Position numbers and translations under genes: made by a program | Notes under the pieces: generated by a model | Told to the model about the DNA's origin: nothing | The model's database searches: none | Seen by the model: the letters and a program-made list of their open reading frames with translations, nothing else | NCBI GenBank assembly: GCA_023381515.1 | Contig: JAMCQI010000100.1 | Span: forward strand, 62,001 to 126,000 | DNA length: 64,000 bases | From: Chloroflexota bacterium | GTDB lineage: Bacteria > Chloroflexota > Anaerolineae > UBA4142 | Direction of reading: 5' to 3' | Shown here: positions 35,508-43,241 of the stretch, in pieces | How the letters are laid out: each line of letters begins with the position of its first letter | Numbering within the stretch: the stretch's first letter is position 1

Positions 35508-36152
35508 CTACTCTCTTTGTTTGGCTTCGAGCAGCACCACCTGGGTCTCTTGCGGCAGCGAATCCTTGGTCACTTTGAAACTGGGGAGAGCTCCCGGAGG
35601 CTTGACGCCCAATTGCTTGAAGAATTTGGTCGGCGGCTCGAGCTTGTTCGTCAGCTCGGGGAGCGCAAAGTGCATGGGAATGACAATCTGCGGCTCGAGC
35701 AGCGAAACGACCTCGGCGGCCTCCGCCGGTCCGATCGTCGTCGCGTTGCCGGCCGGGATGAGCAGGATGTTGACATCGCCCAGCGTATCCACCTGCGCCT
35801 GGCTCGGCACATGGCCCAAGTCGCCAAGATGGCAGATGGTCAGCCCGTCCATCTCAATCGTGTAAACTGTGTTGGGCCCTCGCTCCTTGCCCCCCTTTTT
35901 GTCGTGCGAGGTCGGAATGCCGGTTACAAAAATGTTCTTGATCTCGTACTCGCCGGGTCCCTCAATCACTCTGGGGTCTCCCCTGACGCCCGCGGCAAAA
36001 TGATGCCCGGGGTGATCATGACTGATGGTTACAATATCAGCGCGCGGGCGAGGAAAGCTCAGACCGATCTCTTTCGAGTACGGATCCGTGATGACCGTCC
36101 CTTCTCGGCCGCGCAGACGAAAACACGAATGCCCAAACCAATCTATCTCCAT
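35508..36152 (-). CDS. Metallo-beta-lactamase-fold hydrolase with variant metal motif
   Basis: 214 residues of the UlaG/UPF0173-like branch. The fold markers are WFGHSCFRLRG at the N-terminus, ISHDHPGHH (H45, H47, H50) and ICHLGDLGH, with a late PMHF. The usual HxHxDH has Gly at the Asp place (G49), so the second metal site may be altered. The substrate is unknown. The start ATG has GGAGGAGG directly upstream. The promoter TTGCTT-17-TATAAT has its -35 box embedded in the long palindrome at 36188-36244. Confidence 0.82.
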   Translation of the reverse strand: MEIDWFGHSCFRLRGREGTVITDPYSKEIGLSFPRPRADIVTISHDHPGHHFAAGVRGDPRVIEGPGEYEIKNIFVTGIPTSHDKKGGKERGPNTVYTIEMDGLTICHLGDLGHVPSQAQVDTLGDVNILLIPAGNATTIGPAEAAEVVSLLEPQIVIPMHFALPELTNKLEPPTKFFKQLGVKPPGALPSFKVTKDSLPQETQVVLLEAKQRE

Positions 36153-36170
36153 TCCTCCTCCAGCCTGTCG

Positions 36171-36199
36171 ATTATAGTCGAATCCAGAATGAAAAGCAA
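36171..36199 (-). promoter_or_regulatory. Promoter of the metallo-hydrolase gene, -35 inside a palindrome
   Basis: On the minus strand TTGCTT (36199-36194), a 17-base spacer, then TATAAT (36176-36171). The -35 hexamer is part of the arm of the 57-base palindrome, so terminator and promoter overlap. Confidence 0.6.
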
Positions 36200-36244
36200 A
36201 ACTTGCTCTCCCCTGACAGGGGAGAGCAAGTTTTGCTTTTCATT
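36188..36244 (-). terminator. 57-base perfect palindrome acting as terminator
   Basis: Two 28-base arms around a single base (36216) are exact complements; the arm core is AAAAGCAAAACTTGCTCTCC. On the minus strand the stem ends in GTTTTGCTTTTCATT. It lies nine bases after the stop of the winged-helix gene, as expected of its terminator. The length and perfection are unusual. Confidence 0.75.
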
Positions 36245-36252
36245 TTCGCCGC

Positions 36253-36621
36253 TTACTTGCGCGAGGGCAGGACAGGAGCCCCGCTCAAATGGTGGGCGAG
36301 GCGAATCACAGCCTGCTGTGTCGCCGGCTCGCGCACCAGTTCGTAAACCATCCCTCGGCCGTTCGGATGAGTCTGGAGAATACCAAGGTAGGCCAAGTCC
36401 TCCAGTTCCTTCTCAATGGACTGCGAGCGGCGCCCCAAGCGCTTGGCAAGGCGTTGAGCGTTCTCCTGCAGGTCGGGGTTCTGCCCGAAAAGCACCAGGA
36501 TATCCCAACGGGCCAAGTTGGTTGCGTATCGCTCGATAAAAGCCAAGAGTTCGACGTCTATCTCCTTGGAGTAGGGGGGAAAAGGAGAGGAGGGGCGGGA
36601 CGAGAGCCGATTGGCAGGCAC
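36253..36621 (-). CDS. Winged-helix DNA-binding-like small protein
   Basis: 122 residues from the GTG at 36621, preceded by CGGAG five bases upstream. An ATG at 36666 lies upstream of the predicted transcription start and is therefore rejected. Residues ~25-95 (ERYATNLARWDILVLFGQNP, AQRLAKRLGRRSQSIEKELEDLAYLGIL) have the helix pattern of a winged helix-turn-helix, with a wing-like HPNGRGMVYELV. A short C-terminal helix follows. It is probably a transcription regulator; no target or effector is visible. It is monocistronic between its own promoter and the palindromic terminator. Confidence 0.7.
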   Translation of the reverse strand: MPANRLSSRPSSPFPPYSKEIDVELLAFIERYATNLARWDILVLFGQNPDLQENAQRLAKRLGRRSQSIEKELEDLAYLGILQTHPNGRGMVYELVREPATQQAVIRLAHHLSGAPVLPSRK

Positions 36622-36656
36622 TGTATCTCCGTCATGCGAGAGCCTATGTCCTTCCG

Positions 36657-36685
36657 ATTCTATCATCCGCCATATACAGGGTCAA
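36657..36685 (-). promoter_or_regulatory. Promoter of the winged-helix gene
   Basis: On the minus strand TTGACC (36685-36680), a 17-base spacer, then TAGAAT (36662-36657). Its position decides the downstream GTG start. Confidence 0.65.
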
Positions 36686-36735
36686 TAGTACTTACTGCCC
36701 CCAAATCGAGCCCCGCGGAAAGATAGAGCCGCCCT

Positions 36736-37440
36736 CTATCGGCGCATAAAATTCACCTCCGCGCGCCAGCAAGACATGGGGTCATTCGGGCCATTCGCGT
36801 TGGTCACTACATGGCCGGAATATGGGTCGGACAGGGCATTGCCGTTGGCGTCCGCAGCCCATACATAGTAACTTCCGGGGCGAGCGCCGTTGCCTGCAAG
36901 AATGTGAACATAATAGCCGGCGCTCTTTCCCTGCGACCCGCTGGTCGCATAGTACACATCGCCGTTCCCAGGCCCCGGGCCCGTACTCATCGCGACTCGC
37001 ACACCCGACAACTCGGAACCGTCATTGTTGTAGACGATCCCTTCAATAAAAGTACCACCGGAATGATAGCAACCTTTCAGGAACGTTTTGTAGGCGTAAG
37101 GAGGGCTCGTCGGAGGAATCGGCTTGCGAGTCGGGATGGGCGGCCTTTGCGTCGGGACGGGCGTTCTGGTCGGCGTTCTCGTCGGCAGAGGCGTCAGGGT
37201 TGGCGTCGGGGTCAAAGTCGGCGTCGGAGTCAGGGTTGGCGTATTCGTCGGAGTCGGAGTCCAGGTAGGCTGGAGACGGGCTGCGATCCCGGTGGTAACG
37301 ACAAGGTGGGGCTTGAGCGGGTTGAGCGCAATCTGTGGATTGACGAAGATGACAATGAATGCCATGCAGACGAGTACCGTCAGGACGACTACCACCACCG
37401 TTGCCATTTGAAAGGTCTCTTCGCGGATGTTTTTCATCAT
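36736..37440 (-). CDS. Membrane-anchored protein with Thr-Pro repeat stalk and Cys-containing outer domain
   Basis: 234 residues. One N-terminal membrane helix (residues ~13-33) is followed by a ~60-residue stalk of repeated T-P-T/T-L-T-P units and then a ~120-residue outer domain. This starts KTFLKGCYHSGGTFIEGIVY and contains YNNDGSELSGVRVAMSTGPG, like carboxypeptidase-regulatory-like or Ig-like folds, and ends near MSCWRAEVNFMRR with a possible C-C disulfide. The stalk is encoded by a simple tandem repeat (about 37150-37270) and may vary in length. It is likely a surface protein. The ligand is unknown. Confidence 0.72.
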   Translation of the reverse strand: MMKNIREETFQMATVVVVVLTVLVCMAFIVIFVNPQIALNPLKPHLVVTTGIAARLQPTWTPTPTNTPTLTPTPTLTPTPTLTPLPTRTPTRTPVPTQRPPIPTRKPIPPTSPPYAYKTFLKGCYHSGGTFIEGIVYNNDGSELSGVRVAMSTGPGPGNGDVYYATSGSQGKSAGYYVHILAGNGARPGSYYVWAADANGNALSDPYSGHVVTNANGPNDPMSCWRAEVNFMRR

Positions 37441-37450
37441 CCACCCCTGG

Positions 37451-37478
37451 GCGATTTCCGATTTAGGATTTGTCTGAT
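37451..37478. repeat. Short heptad-phased array
   Basis: Units GCGATTT, CCGATTT, AGGATTT, GTCTGAT in strict 7-base phase, related to the left arm of the element at 16513. It lies just upstream of the Thr-Pro stalk gene; no complementary arm is seen. Confidence 0.55.
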
Positions 37479-37579
37479 AAAGCTATCATAGCAAATACAC
37501 GCGGTTTTGGAATAGGCTTATCGGGCTAGTCCAAGTGGCGGGAATTCCCGCGGTCGGACGGAAACCAGAAATCCAAAGA

Positions 37580-38932
37580 CTACTTGGGGAGCGCCTGGTC
37601 GTTCTTGCCGTACAGCTCATCGGGAACAAGAAGATCCAAGCTCTTGCCGCTGCGGGTGAGAAGGTCCACGCGCAGGGAGACAATCGAAGCATCCCGCAGC
37701 TGGCCGCTGACACCGGCGAGCGCCGTGTGCAAGTCCTGCTCCGTGGTGCCGCGATACCAGCCCCACCGAAGAGCGAGCAACTCCTGACGCAACACATCTT
37801 CTGACGCCTGGCTCACGGCCTGCGCGTTCGGGATGGACTCGGCTTCGTGCTCGTAGAGACGGAAAAGATCTCCCCACGCTTGGCTGTAAGCCTCGGCGGT
37901 GGCGGGCGCATCTTTCTCCCAAGCCTGCACGATGCCCACCCCATAAGCCCCCCGGGCGATCCTATATTTGAGCGCAAGCCAATTGACCTTGTCCGTCAAG
38001 AGCGCCAGCTGGACGGCCGGCTCCTTGGAAGCCGCCAACTGCTTGTCATAGTAGTCGAGTCGCACGCGGTCCTCGGAAACGAGAGCCTGGCTCAGTTGAG
38101 CGAGCGAATCTTGCGGCCAGTCTTGCGCGCGCTTGGGAGGATTGTCTTGCACATCGTTCAGCAATTGCTGGGCCGCGGCCATGCGCGTCTGACGAGCGGC
38201 ATCCACCTCGGCCGAAGCCGGAAGGGCGGCCAGGGTCACACTGAATGGCTCGCGCGGGAGGAGCGTTTCCTCCGCCTCCTTGGCATTTGCCGCCTCATTC
38301 CCCAGTGCCCGCGCGCGATCGGCGAGCGTTTGAGCACCCAAAGCGGCGTAGGCATTGGCGACCTGAGTAAAACGGATGGGGCTTGGGTCCCAACGTAAGA
38401 CCGGGCTGTACTGTGCGACCAAAAAAGCCTGGTCGACGGCCAAGTGAGCGGCATCACGCGCTTGCATGGAACGCAGGCCCGCGGCGACTTGAAGGTACGT
38501 GTCCTGTCGCACGCGGTCCGACAGGAATGGGCTTAACGTAGCAATCCGGTCAGCACCTTCAAAGGCGGCGGCCGCCTGGCTCATCTGTTTGGCCGCCGTA
38601 TAGCGCGTGCCAAGCTGCAAGAGCGCGCCAATGCGTGTCGCATCCGAAAGGCTGGGATCATAGGCGATCAATGCAAAGGCGTTATCCCAGTGTCCTTGAT
38701 CCAGGGCGGCATTCAGCGCGTCCGCGGGCCGCATGCCGGTCAGCGGCAAGAGAGCCGTTGCCGGCGCGAGGGTGCGATTATCCACTTGCTCCAGCGGCGG
38801 TTTCCACGCGAACAGATCTGGTGCGCCGGTGCCGGGAAGAATAAAAGCCGCGCCGAGAGCTCCTAAACCAAAGATCAGGAGCAGGCCTCCGCTCAGGAAA
38901 AAGAGCAGCGGAACTGCACGCTTCAAATGCAT
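37580..38932 (-). CDS. Membrane-anchored alpha-helical (TPR-like) protein, function unknown
   Basis: 450 residues. An N-terminal hydrophobic segment (LLFFLSGGLLLIFGLGALGAAFI) acts as anchor or signal. The rest is Ala/Leu-rich and helical, with spacing that resembles tetratricopeptide repeats (ALDQGHWDNAFALIAYDP, LGTRYTAAKQMSQAAAAFEG, VANAYAALGAQTLADRARALG). No catalytic motif is seen. The start ATG lies four bases after the stop of the frameshifted lipoprotein gene, with AAGG between, so the two are translationally linked. It is perhaps a scaffold for envelope proteins; this is inference. Confidence 0.7.
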   Translation of the reverse strand: MHLKRAVPLLFFLSGGLLLIFGLGALGAAFILPGTGAPDLFAWKPPLEQVDNRTLAPATALLPLTGMRPADALNAALDQGHWDNAFALIAYDPSLSDATRIGALLQLGTRYTAAKQMSQAAAAFEGADRIATLSPFLSDRVRQDTYLQVAAGLRSMQARDAAHLAVDQAFLVAQYSPVLRWDPSPIRFTQVANAYAALGAQTLADRARALGNEAANAKEAEETLLPREPFSVTLAALPASAEVDAARQTRMAAAQQLLNDVQDNPPKRAQDWPQDSLAQLSQALVSEDRVRLDYYDKQLAASKEPAVQLALLTDKVNWLALKYRIARGAYGVGIVQAWEKDAPATAEAYSQAWGDLFRLYEHEAESIPNAQAVSQASEDVLRQELLALRWGWYRGTTEQDLHTALAGVSGQLRDASIVSLRVDLLTRSGKSLDLLVPDELYGKNDQALPK

Positions 38933-38936
38933 CCTT

Positions 38937-39360
38937 TCATGGCTGAACGAGCCGCTCGATTCTCATCGTGTCCCGAACTGCCTGCAGCTGATCGAGCACC
39001 TGCTGCCTCAGGCTCTTGAGCGCTTCCCGGCCTGCTTGGGTATTAGGGTCAGTGCCTTGCTGGGCAAGGGCAGCTTGTGCTTTGTACCTGCCGATTGTAC
39101 AGGTCGAGTGGGATGCCCTGGCCGTTCACCCGCGCGGCCAGGGGGGTGTTAGCAGGGAGGGCGCCTACCTCGAGGCAGGCCAGCGCCGCCGGGGAAGCAA
39201 CGGCTAAAGCGACGGGAGATGCCGGCGAGCCGGAAACTGAATGGCTGGTTGGAGCGTACACGGTCGGCGTGACTGGAGGAGCGGCCGGCTCCGCGCAAGC
39301 GGTCAGGATAAGGAGCGTAACGAGAATAGCGAAGATTGCCCCCACCCGCCGTCGATCCAC
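38937..39360 (-). pseudogene. SurA N-terminal-like lipoprotein, frameshifted and lacking a PPIase domain
   Basis: The GTG start at 39360 has GGAGG upstream. The signal ILVTLLILTACAEP carries a lipobox with Cys at about residue 22. After a linker, ALPANTPLAARVNGQGIPLDLYNRQV matches the SurA N-terminal consensus. The frame then breaks near 39080: the zero frame stops at about 39049, but the neighbouring frame continues AALAQQGTDPNTQAG, then VLDQLQAVRDTMRIERLVQP, to a TGA at 38937. One lost base restores a ~140-residue lipoprotein. Even so there is no rotamase domain. Sequencing error or recent decay are both possible. Confidence 0.65.
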
Positions 39361-39411
39361 GCTGTCCTCCCTGTGGCTCGTCCGTTTGGTCGCGGTTATG
39401 GCGCGAAGCTC

Positions 39412-39439
39412 ATTATACTGAATGGAACGAGAATTGCAA
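39412..39439 (-). promoter_or_regulatory. Promoter of the SurA-like lipoprotein gene
   Basis: On the minus strand TTGCAA (39439-39434), a 16-base spacer, then TATAAT (39417-39412). It diverges from the promoter of the methylase-like gene. Confidence 0.6.
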
Positions 39440-39452
39440 AAACGTGGATTTG

Positions 39453-39481
39453 TTTACTTGTTCCCGCTCCTATGCTATACT
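39453..39481 (+). promoter_or_regulatory. Promoter of the methylase-like gene (leaderless)
   Basis: TTTACT, a 17-base spacer, then TATACT ending at 39481. The GTG start codon is at 39489, where transcription should begin, so the mRNA probably lacks a leader. Confidence 0.55.
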
Positions 39482-39488
39482 TTTAGCT

Positions 39489-41807
39489 GTGGACACACCA
39501 GCTTGGTTCATCCCAGACCGCGACCCCTCCGTTTTCTACCCTCTCCACAGCTTTCTCAACCGGCCACCGGCCAGCGTGGTGGAAGCATATTTGACCGCGC
39601 TCACGGCTCCCGGCGATCTGGTGATTGACCCCTTTGCCAGCACGCCGACCGTTGCCTGTGCCGCTCACAAGCTCGGCCGGCGGGTGATTGCCGTGGAGAG
39701 CAATCCTCTCTTTAGCTGGCTCGCGCGAACGGTCGCGACTCTGCCTCCGCCGTCAGAAATGAACGCCGCACTGACGGAGCTGGGAGACGCGATCAAAGAT
39801 GAAGCGTCCTTGCGCGCTCATATCAGCCAGCTTTACTCCACGACCTGCGCGGGCTGTCATCAATTGACGCCCGCCACTTTTTTTATATGGGCACGCGGTA
39901 TCGGTCCGGTCCGGCGGCATTATGTTTGCGCGCACTGCGGCGAGACCTATGACGGCCCCGCCTCTGATGAAGATCGAGAGCAGGCGGCTCGCTTTGACCC
40001 ACACGGCTTTCACTATCATTTCGCCTTTCAACGAATTGCGCCAGAAGGGAATAGGTACGACGAGCGGACGCGCAAGATTCTGGATCTCTATACGCCCCGC
40101 AATCTTTATGCCCTCGTCACCCTCACCGTGAAAATCGATACGCTGTTTCACGCTCGGCGCGAGCGCGACCTCTTGCTGCTCCTGCTCTTGCATCTCCTCG
40201 ACCGCGGCTCTTCTTTCTACAACGACCCCGCGGCAGATGCGACAGCTCAGCTCAAAGCCCACAAGGAATTTGTCGAGCTCAATTTGTGGACAGAGATGGA
40301 ACAAACAGTACACCGCTTGGCAGAGATTGGTGCACGCTGGAACTTGACCCTCTCTCCGTCCACCGCGGACGTGATTCTAGCAGAGCACGCCCGCGTGTTC
40401 ATGGGGCGCGGGAGCGCCAAGGCCCTTGGCCGCGCCATCCCATCGCATACGGCCACATGCGTCCTGACTGCCGGACCGCAACGTCGGCTCGCCGTCTGGG
40501 CTCTCTCTTACTTTTGGGGCGCGTGGGTACTCGGGCGGTCCGCAGTGAAATCGCTCGTTCCCGCCCTCGACACGCACAAAGGCGATCCCAATTGGGAAAG
40601 GCGTTGGTATGCCGACCTCCTCGAGACAGCAATGGAGGCACTTGCAAAACTCCTCCACTCTGAAGGACGCGCGGCGTTCATTTTCCGCGAAGCGTGGCAC
40701 GAACCTGTAGAGGCACTCCTCTTATCTGCGGCGCGGGTGGGCTTCGACCTTGAGACTATGATGTTTCAGCCCGCGCTCGGCGATTGCGCTCGCCGCGAGT
40801 TCGACAGTGTGCGCGGCAATTACCGGATTTCGTTTGTGCCCGGAGGTGAGAAAGGGGTCTCGCTCTCCGAAGGGGAGCTGGCGAGAAAGATGCGGAAGGC
40901 GGCTTACGAAGCGGGGAGGGACGTCCTGACCCGGCGGGGCGAACCTCTTACCTATTCGTGGTTACACCTCGCAGCCTTTACTCGCCTCGCCCGGGAGGGC
41001 TACCTCGCCCAGACGGCCGCACTCTATCCCAAAACGGGGCCGGGGCGTTTTGCCTTTTCCGCTGTAAGAGAGGGGTTGACGGAGGGGTACGCCCAGGACA
41101 TTGATCATTATTCTACGGCCGACCAATTCCTTTGGTTAAGACGCGTTTCAGCTGCAACGCTGGACCTACCCCTGGTCGACCGGGTGGACGATGCTGTGCG
41201 CGAGATTCTCTTCGCGGGAAAATCGGCTACCCGACAAGAATTGGAGGACGCGATTTATCTGCGCTTTCCCGGCGATCTCACCCCGGAAGCCGGGTTGATC
41301 GATCTATGCGCCCAGGCCTATGCGGTCCAAGCTGCGGATCTAGCGCACGATAAACAAGCCGCCGTCTGGCAGTGGCGGGAAGAGGACCCGGAGCAGGAGA
41401 AGGCGCATGCCCTTGAACGGCTGGCGGATCTAGGCGAACGGCTGCAGTATCGGGTTGCACAATCTGCGCCCTTTGATCTGACCTGGGAGGCGGAAGGGGA
41501 AATGGCTCACGGTTTTGTCTGGCGATCGCGCGCCTACTTTGGCGACCTCACGCGCATTCAAATCGCCCCGAGCCACGGTTACCTCATCATCCCCGAAGCG
41601 CGCGTCCCCTTGCTGCAAGCCAAGGTGCGACAACTGCCTACCCTGGCAGAAGCGTTCCACGATGCCGGCTGGGGTTGGGTCCGGCTGCCGTTTGTCGACA
41701 AGCTGCTGGAGCAGGAAAAGGTCGAGCGGCAGCACATCCTCTTGATTACCGGTCTTGTGCCGCCCGCCGCAGAAGAACAAACGCAATTAGAGCTATTTAG
41801 GGAGTAG
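39489..41807 (+). CDS. DNA-methylase-like protein with degenerate catalytic motif and zinc ribbon
   Basis: 772 residues from a GTG that coincides with the predicted transcription start. The N-terminus has a SAM-pocket-like LVIDPFASTPTVACAAHKLGRRVIAVESNPL (DPFASTPT at 47-54), the pattern of N4/N6 DNA methylases, though the usual FxGxGT is altered. A CAGC...CAHC zinc ribbon follows at about 117-150. Where such proteins carry TDPPY before LSYFWAAW, this one reads VLTAGPQRRLAVWALSYFWGAW, so the catalytic DPPY is missing. The C-terminal ~300 residues are unassigned, with a possible winged-helix region. It is likely DNA-binding, perhaps non-catalytic. No restriction gene lies nearby. Confidence 0.6.
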   Translation: MDTPAWFIPDRDPSVFYPLHSFLNRPPASVVEAYLTALTAPGDLVIDPFASTPTVACAAHKLGRRVIAVESNPLFSWLARTVATLPPPSEMNAALTELGDAIKDEASLRAHISQLYSTTCAGCHQLTPATFFIWARGIGPVRRHYVCAHCGETYDGPASDEDREQAARFDPHGFHYHFAFQRIAPEGNRYDERTRKILDLYTPRNLYALVTLTVKIDTLFHARRERDLLLLLLLHLLDRGSSFYNDPAADATAQLKAHKEFVELNLWTEMEQTVHRLAEIGARWNLTLSPSTADVILAEHARVFMGRGSAKALGRAIPSHTATCVLTAGPQRRLAVWALSYFWGAWVLGRSAVKSLVPALDTHKGDPNWERRWYADLLETAMEALAKLLHSEGRAAFIFREAWHEPVEALLLSAARVGFDLETMMFQPALGDCARREFDSVRGNYRISFVPGGEKGVSLSEGELARKMRKAAYEAGRDVLTRRGEPLTYSWLHLAAFTRLAREGYLAQTAALYPKTGPGRFAFSAVREGLTEGYAQDIDHYSTADQFLWLRRVSAATLDLPLVDRVDDAVREILFAGKSATRQELEDAIYLRFPGDLTPEAGLIDLCAQAYAVQAADLAHDKQAAVWQWREEDPEQEKAHALERLADLGERLQYRVAQSAPFDLTWEAEGEMAHGFVWRSRAYFGDLTRIQIAPSHGYLIIPEARVPLLQAKVRQLPTLAEAFHDAGWGWVRLPFVDKLLEQEKVERQHILLITGLVPPAAEEQTQLELFRE

Positions 41808-43143
41808 GACCGCTCGCCCACTGCCCCAGTACACCCCGCAAGTCGTCTCCCTCGCGCACGACATAGTTCGGAATCCCACTCGCAAAGAGCTCTGAAGCAG
41901 CGGCTTTGGTTTCGCCGCGGCCGCCAAAGGTGTTGATGTCAGTGAGCACGGAGATGACACGGAGACCCCGGCGCTTGGCTTCCCGTGCCGTCTTGATCCA
42001 TTCCAAGTCGGCGGAAGGGCAAACCGTGACGACGGTGATATTGCGCCCCAAATGCGCGCTTTCCACGCCGAGCACGTGGCTGAACGGCAAATTCCCCTCC
42101 GCGCGCAGGACGGCAAGCACCTCCAGAAGGCGATTGAGCTGCCGGTCGCCCCGGTCCGGCTGGATGAGCTCGCGATGATGCCCGTAGGCGACCAGACCCA
42201 CTGCTCGATGCTGCCGTAAATAGTATCTGGCAACCGTGGCCGCGATGGAAACGTCGTACTCTTCCGTGCTGGGCGTGAGGCGTGTGCGTTGATTGCCAAA
42301 CCACATCTGGCCCAGGTCCGAAAGATCCTCGCCATCGTCCAGGGGCTTGCTCGCCTGCACTCCTCGCTCCATGTCTAGAAAGACCCACACATCCGCCGAG
42401 GGATCGAGCTCGAATTCTTTGACGATCAGGCGGTCGGTGCGAGCGGTCGAACGCCAATGAATGCGGTTGAAAGAATCCCCGGGCGCATACTCACGTGTGC
42501 CCACCACATTCGTCGTGGTGTGGTGCGTGCGGCGTCGCTGAGTATCGCCTCCAGACAGGTGCCCCATGGGAGGAGCAAAGACAGGGAGATCGACGGCCAT
42601 GGGATAAACGGTGAGGCTCGCGGCTGTGTTCGGCAAGCGCCGTTGAAAGACAAAGAGACCAAAGGGATCCCCGGACGCGAGTGTGATGGGGCCGAGATGA
42701 AAGCGCCCGCGCTGACGGCAGAGGGTGCGCACATTCCAGCTCCAGCGGACTCCTGCTTGCAGCCCATTTAATACACGACCCACCCGATGCCCGGGCAACT
42801 CGGATTCGTCTCGTACCTCCATCCAAATCTTGGCCAGAGCACCGCTGTTCCGCACGAGGAAAAGCTCCTCGGCCACACGGCCGACTTGCGTGCGAGGGGT
42901 AACGAGCCGGCGCTCTAATTGAAAGGTAAAGACGCTATAAGCTGCCCAGAGGAACGAGAGGAAGATGACGGCCAAGATAAGGTAGGAGAGACGGAAAAAG
43001 ATGTCGCGCTCGGTTTGGAATGCAAACGCGGTGAGAATGACCCAAATCAGCAGGAGGGGCCAGTGCCGCATGGAAATATGAAGCGGCCCGGAGCGCAACG
43101 GGATCCAGATCGGTTCCCGCAGCAAGCGACGTACTCTTTTCAT
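41797..43143 (-). CDS. DUF58 family membrane protein
   Basis: 448 residues. There are two membrane helices at residues ~28-70, then a long soluble part. The DUF58 core REYAPGDSFNRIHWRSTARTDRLIVKEFE is clear and is followed by a von-Willebrand-like region (VWVFLDMERGV). Such proteins usually accompany a MoxR AAA+ ATPase and transglutaminase-like genes; none is in this window, and the neighbour is instead a cNMP/PH protein. The function is unknown. The 3' end overlaps the convergent methylase-like gene by 11 bases. Confidence 0.85.
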   Translation of the reverse strand: MKRVRRLLREPIWIPLRSGPLHISMRHWPLLLIWVILTAFAFQTERDIFFRLSYLILAVIFLSFLWAAYSVFTFQLERRLVTPRTQVGRVAEELFLVRNSGALAKIWMEVRDESELPGHRVGRVLNGLQAGVRWSWNVRTLCRQRGRFHLGPITLASGDPFGLFVFQRRLPNTAASLTVYPMAVDLPVFAPPMGHLSGGDTQRRRTHHTTTNVVGTREYAPGDSFNRIHWRSTARTDRLIVKEFELDPSADVWVFLDMERGVQASKPLDDGEDLSDLGQMWFGNQRTRLTPSTEEYDVSIAATVARYYLRQHRAVGLVAYGHHRELIQPDRGDRQLNRLLEVLAVLRAEGNLPFSHVLGVESAHLGRNITVVTVCPSADLEWIKTAREAKRRGLRVISVLTDINTFGGRGETKAAASELFASGIPNYVVREGDDLRGVLGQWASGPTP

Positions 43144-43241
43144 TTCTGATCGATCCTAGCTCTAGCTCTCTGCAACCCACACCGGTGCGGCGCACCTGCC
43201 AACCGCCTCGCCCACTGAATGAAACGGCGCGCGAGCCGGCT

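Noticed and set aside
37124..37411. Gly/Val-rich plus-strand protein
   Set aside because: It is the antisense reading of the Thr-Pro stalk repeat of the membrane protein on the other strand.
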